Source of the DNA: Desulfobacteraceae bacterium
Lineage (GTDB): Bacteria; Desulfobacterota; Desulfobacteria; Desulfobacterales; UBA11574
DNA length: 6,829 nucleotides
Direction: 5' to 3'
NCBI GenBank assembly: GCA_002868985.1
Contig: PKTV01000091.1
Span: forward strand, 1 to 6,829
The notes under the pieces were generated by a model. It saw only the letters and a list, made by a program, of their open reading frames with translations, did not search any database and had not been told where the DNA came from. Below, one piece after another: positions 5,721 to 6,829 of the stretch (position 1 is the first letter of the stretch; the number at the start of each line of letters is the position of its first letter). The translations under genes were made by a program, and so were the position numbers.

Positions 5721-5921
5721 ATCAACTGAGCGAAAGCCGATGATACCCCATGGCCTACGGCCTGACTCCTACGGCGTCTTCGTTATCAAGGGTTCGCAGT
5801 AGACAACGGAGGTCTATCCCGCTTTGTTACAGCGGGGCTTCACCCTTGATGCCTTTCGTAGTGAAACGAAGATCCCGCTATCGGGAGAATCTGGAGCATC
5901 CTCGACTTTCGTTCAATTGAT
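5721..5921. repeat. 201-bp imperfect palindrome with nested hairpins between rfbB and galE
   Basis: The outer arms 5721-5750 and 5892-5921 pair at 24 of 30 positions plus one G-U. An inner perfect stem pairs ATCAAGGGT (5785-5793) with ACCCTTGAT (5842-5850), and CTTCGTT (5778-5784) pairs with AACGAAG (5865-5871). The tip is a hairpin CCCGCT-TTGTTAC-AGCGGG (5818-5836). Smaller local hairpins are GGCC-TAC-GGCC (5752-5762), TTCGT/ACGAA (5855-5870) and TCCCG-CTAT-CGGGA (5873-5886). It has no ORF of note. It begins directly after the rfbB stop and ends 40 bases before galE. It is either a palindromic mobile repeat or a structured RNA region in the operon; it resembles nothing else in the window. 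Confidence 0.7.
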
Positions 5922-5961
5922 GTCATAACTGCATGCATTCGTAAATACGGAGTCGAAATCA

Positions 5962-6829
5962 ATGAAAAACGAAACAATTCTGGTTGTGGGCGGTGCAGGA
6001 TATATCGGCTCTCACATGGTAAAAGATTTGCTTGATGCGGGGCATGATGTGATTACTTTAGACGACCTTTCCACAGGCCATCGTGACCTTTTGTCCGGAG
6101 GAACATTTGTGGAAGGAGACCTTGGTGATAAAGAGATACTAAACCGATTATTTTCATCACACAGCATTTCCGCGGTCATGCATTTTGCTGCATTTTCAAT
6201 TGTTGGTGAATCCGTTGAAAATCCCCTGAAATACTATCGTAACAATCTGGCCGCAACGACAGCGCTGTTGAGTGCAATGATTCAACATGGTGTCAAGCGG
6301 TTTATTTTTTCTTCCACTGCTGCGGTTTACGGAGAACCTATGGAAATTCCGATAACGGAAGATCACCCTTGTAATCCCACAAACCCATATGGTGCAACTA
6401 AAATCGCTGTTGAAAGGATGCTTCACTATTGCGATTCGTCCTATGGCTTAAAATATATCAGCCTGAGATATTTTAATGCTTCGGGTGCGGATGAATCCGG
6501 CACAATCGGAGAAAGACACACTCGAGAAACCCACCTTATTCCTCTGGTTTTAAAAGTTGCAACCGGGGAAAGGGAGGATATCAGCATATTCGGAACAGAT
6601 TATCCCACACCTGATGGAACATGTATCAGAGATTATATCCATGTCAGTGATTTAACCCAGGCGCATTTACTGGCACTTAAAGCGCTTTTATCTGGCGAAG
6701 AGAGTGCTGTTTATAACCTGGGAAACAACCAGGGGCATTCGGTTCGAGAGGTGGTCGAGCTGGCTAAAAAAATAACCGGCAATAAAATAACGGTTCTTGA
6801 AGCGGATAGAAGGCCGGGTGATCCGGCAA
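5962..6829 (+). CDS. galE: UDP-glucose 4-epimerase, 3' end outside the window
   Basis: GalE interconverts UDP-glucose and UDP-galactose using bound NAD+, supplying galactose for surface polysaccharides or feeding galactose into metabolism. The first 289 codons are present, translated directly from the sequence; about 40 residues should lie beyond the end, judging from the usual length near 330. The start is ATG 5962 with GGAG at 5949-5952, 9 bases upstream. Motifs are GGAGYIGS (10-17), DDLSTGH (34-40), MHFAAFSIVGESVENPLKYY (73-92), FSSTAAVYG (116-124) with S118, the catalytic PYGATK with Y143 and K147, LRYFNASGAD (168-177), HLIPLVL (191-197), IFGTDYPTPDGTCIRDYIHV (209-228) and RRPGDPA at the window edge. 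The frame is intact. It may be co-transcribed with rfbDB through the palindrome, or have its own promoter. Confidence 0.93.
   Translation, partial: MKNETILVVGGAGYIGSHMVKDLLDAGHDVITLDDLSTGHRDLLSGGTFVEGDLGDKEILNRLFSSHSISAVMHFAAFSIVGESVENPLKYYRNNLAATTALLSAMIQHGVKRFIFSSTAAVYGEPMEIPITEDHPCNPTNPYGATKIAVERMLHYCDSSYGLKYISLRYFNASGADESGTIGERHTRETHLIPLVLKVATGEREDISIFGTDYPTPDGTCIRDYIHVSDLTQAHLLALKALLSGEESAVYNLGNNQGHSVREVVELAKKITGNKITVLEADRRPGDPA

Noticed and set aside
5930..5937. TGCATGCA palindrome upstream of galE
   Set aside because: Eight-base palindromes are expected by chance, and it has no partner site or promoter context.

Overview
The window looks like chromosomal DNA from a Desulfobacterota (deltaproteobacterial) organism, probably a sulfate-reducer relative. 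It is moderately AT-rich. The small seven-cysteine two-CW protein and the DUF3786 protein are both families I associate mainly with that group. Family names rest on recognised motifs, not on a search. No tRNA, rRNA, CRISPR array or intact transposase is visible.

Layout. Bases 1-97 are the right end of a repeat whose left part lies outside the window. Two small plus-strand genes follow: a two-CW domain protein (267-566) and a DUF985-type cupin (671-1171). A second, apparently complete copy of the repeat (about 1194-1467) comes next, with inverted ends, a 68-codon ORF and possible 8-bp target duplications. A terminator-like hairpin (1557-1575) then precedes a DUF3786 gene (1654-2250). That gene converges with xerD on the minus strand (2546-3442). 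Both intergenic regions next to xerD hold AAGTG/CTAAAGTGA-rich inverted-repeat elements that open with the same 14-bp sequence.

From 3781 a plus-strand nucleotide-sugar block begins: rfbD (3781-4665), then rfbB 4 bases later (4670-5719). A 201-bp imperfect palindrome (5721-5921) follows, then the first 289 codons of galE (5962 to the window end). RfbB and RfbD catalyse the second and fourth steps of dTDP-L-rhamnose synthesis, and GalE interconverts UDP-glucose and UDP-galactose. Together they point to the edge of a surface polysaccharide locus. The rfbA and rfbC genes that complete the rhamnose pathway are not in the window.

The coding genes are ordinary. The unusual content is between them: three different families of inverted-repeat elements in 6.8 kb, including one pair of adjacent hairpins with a compensatory base change in the stem. 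I see no convincing new multi-gene system. The best candidates for something undescribed are the 274-bp repeat with its ORF and the palindrome between rfbB and galE.
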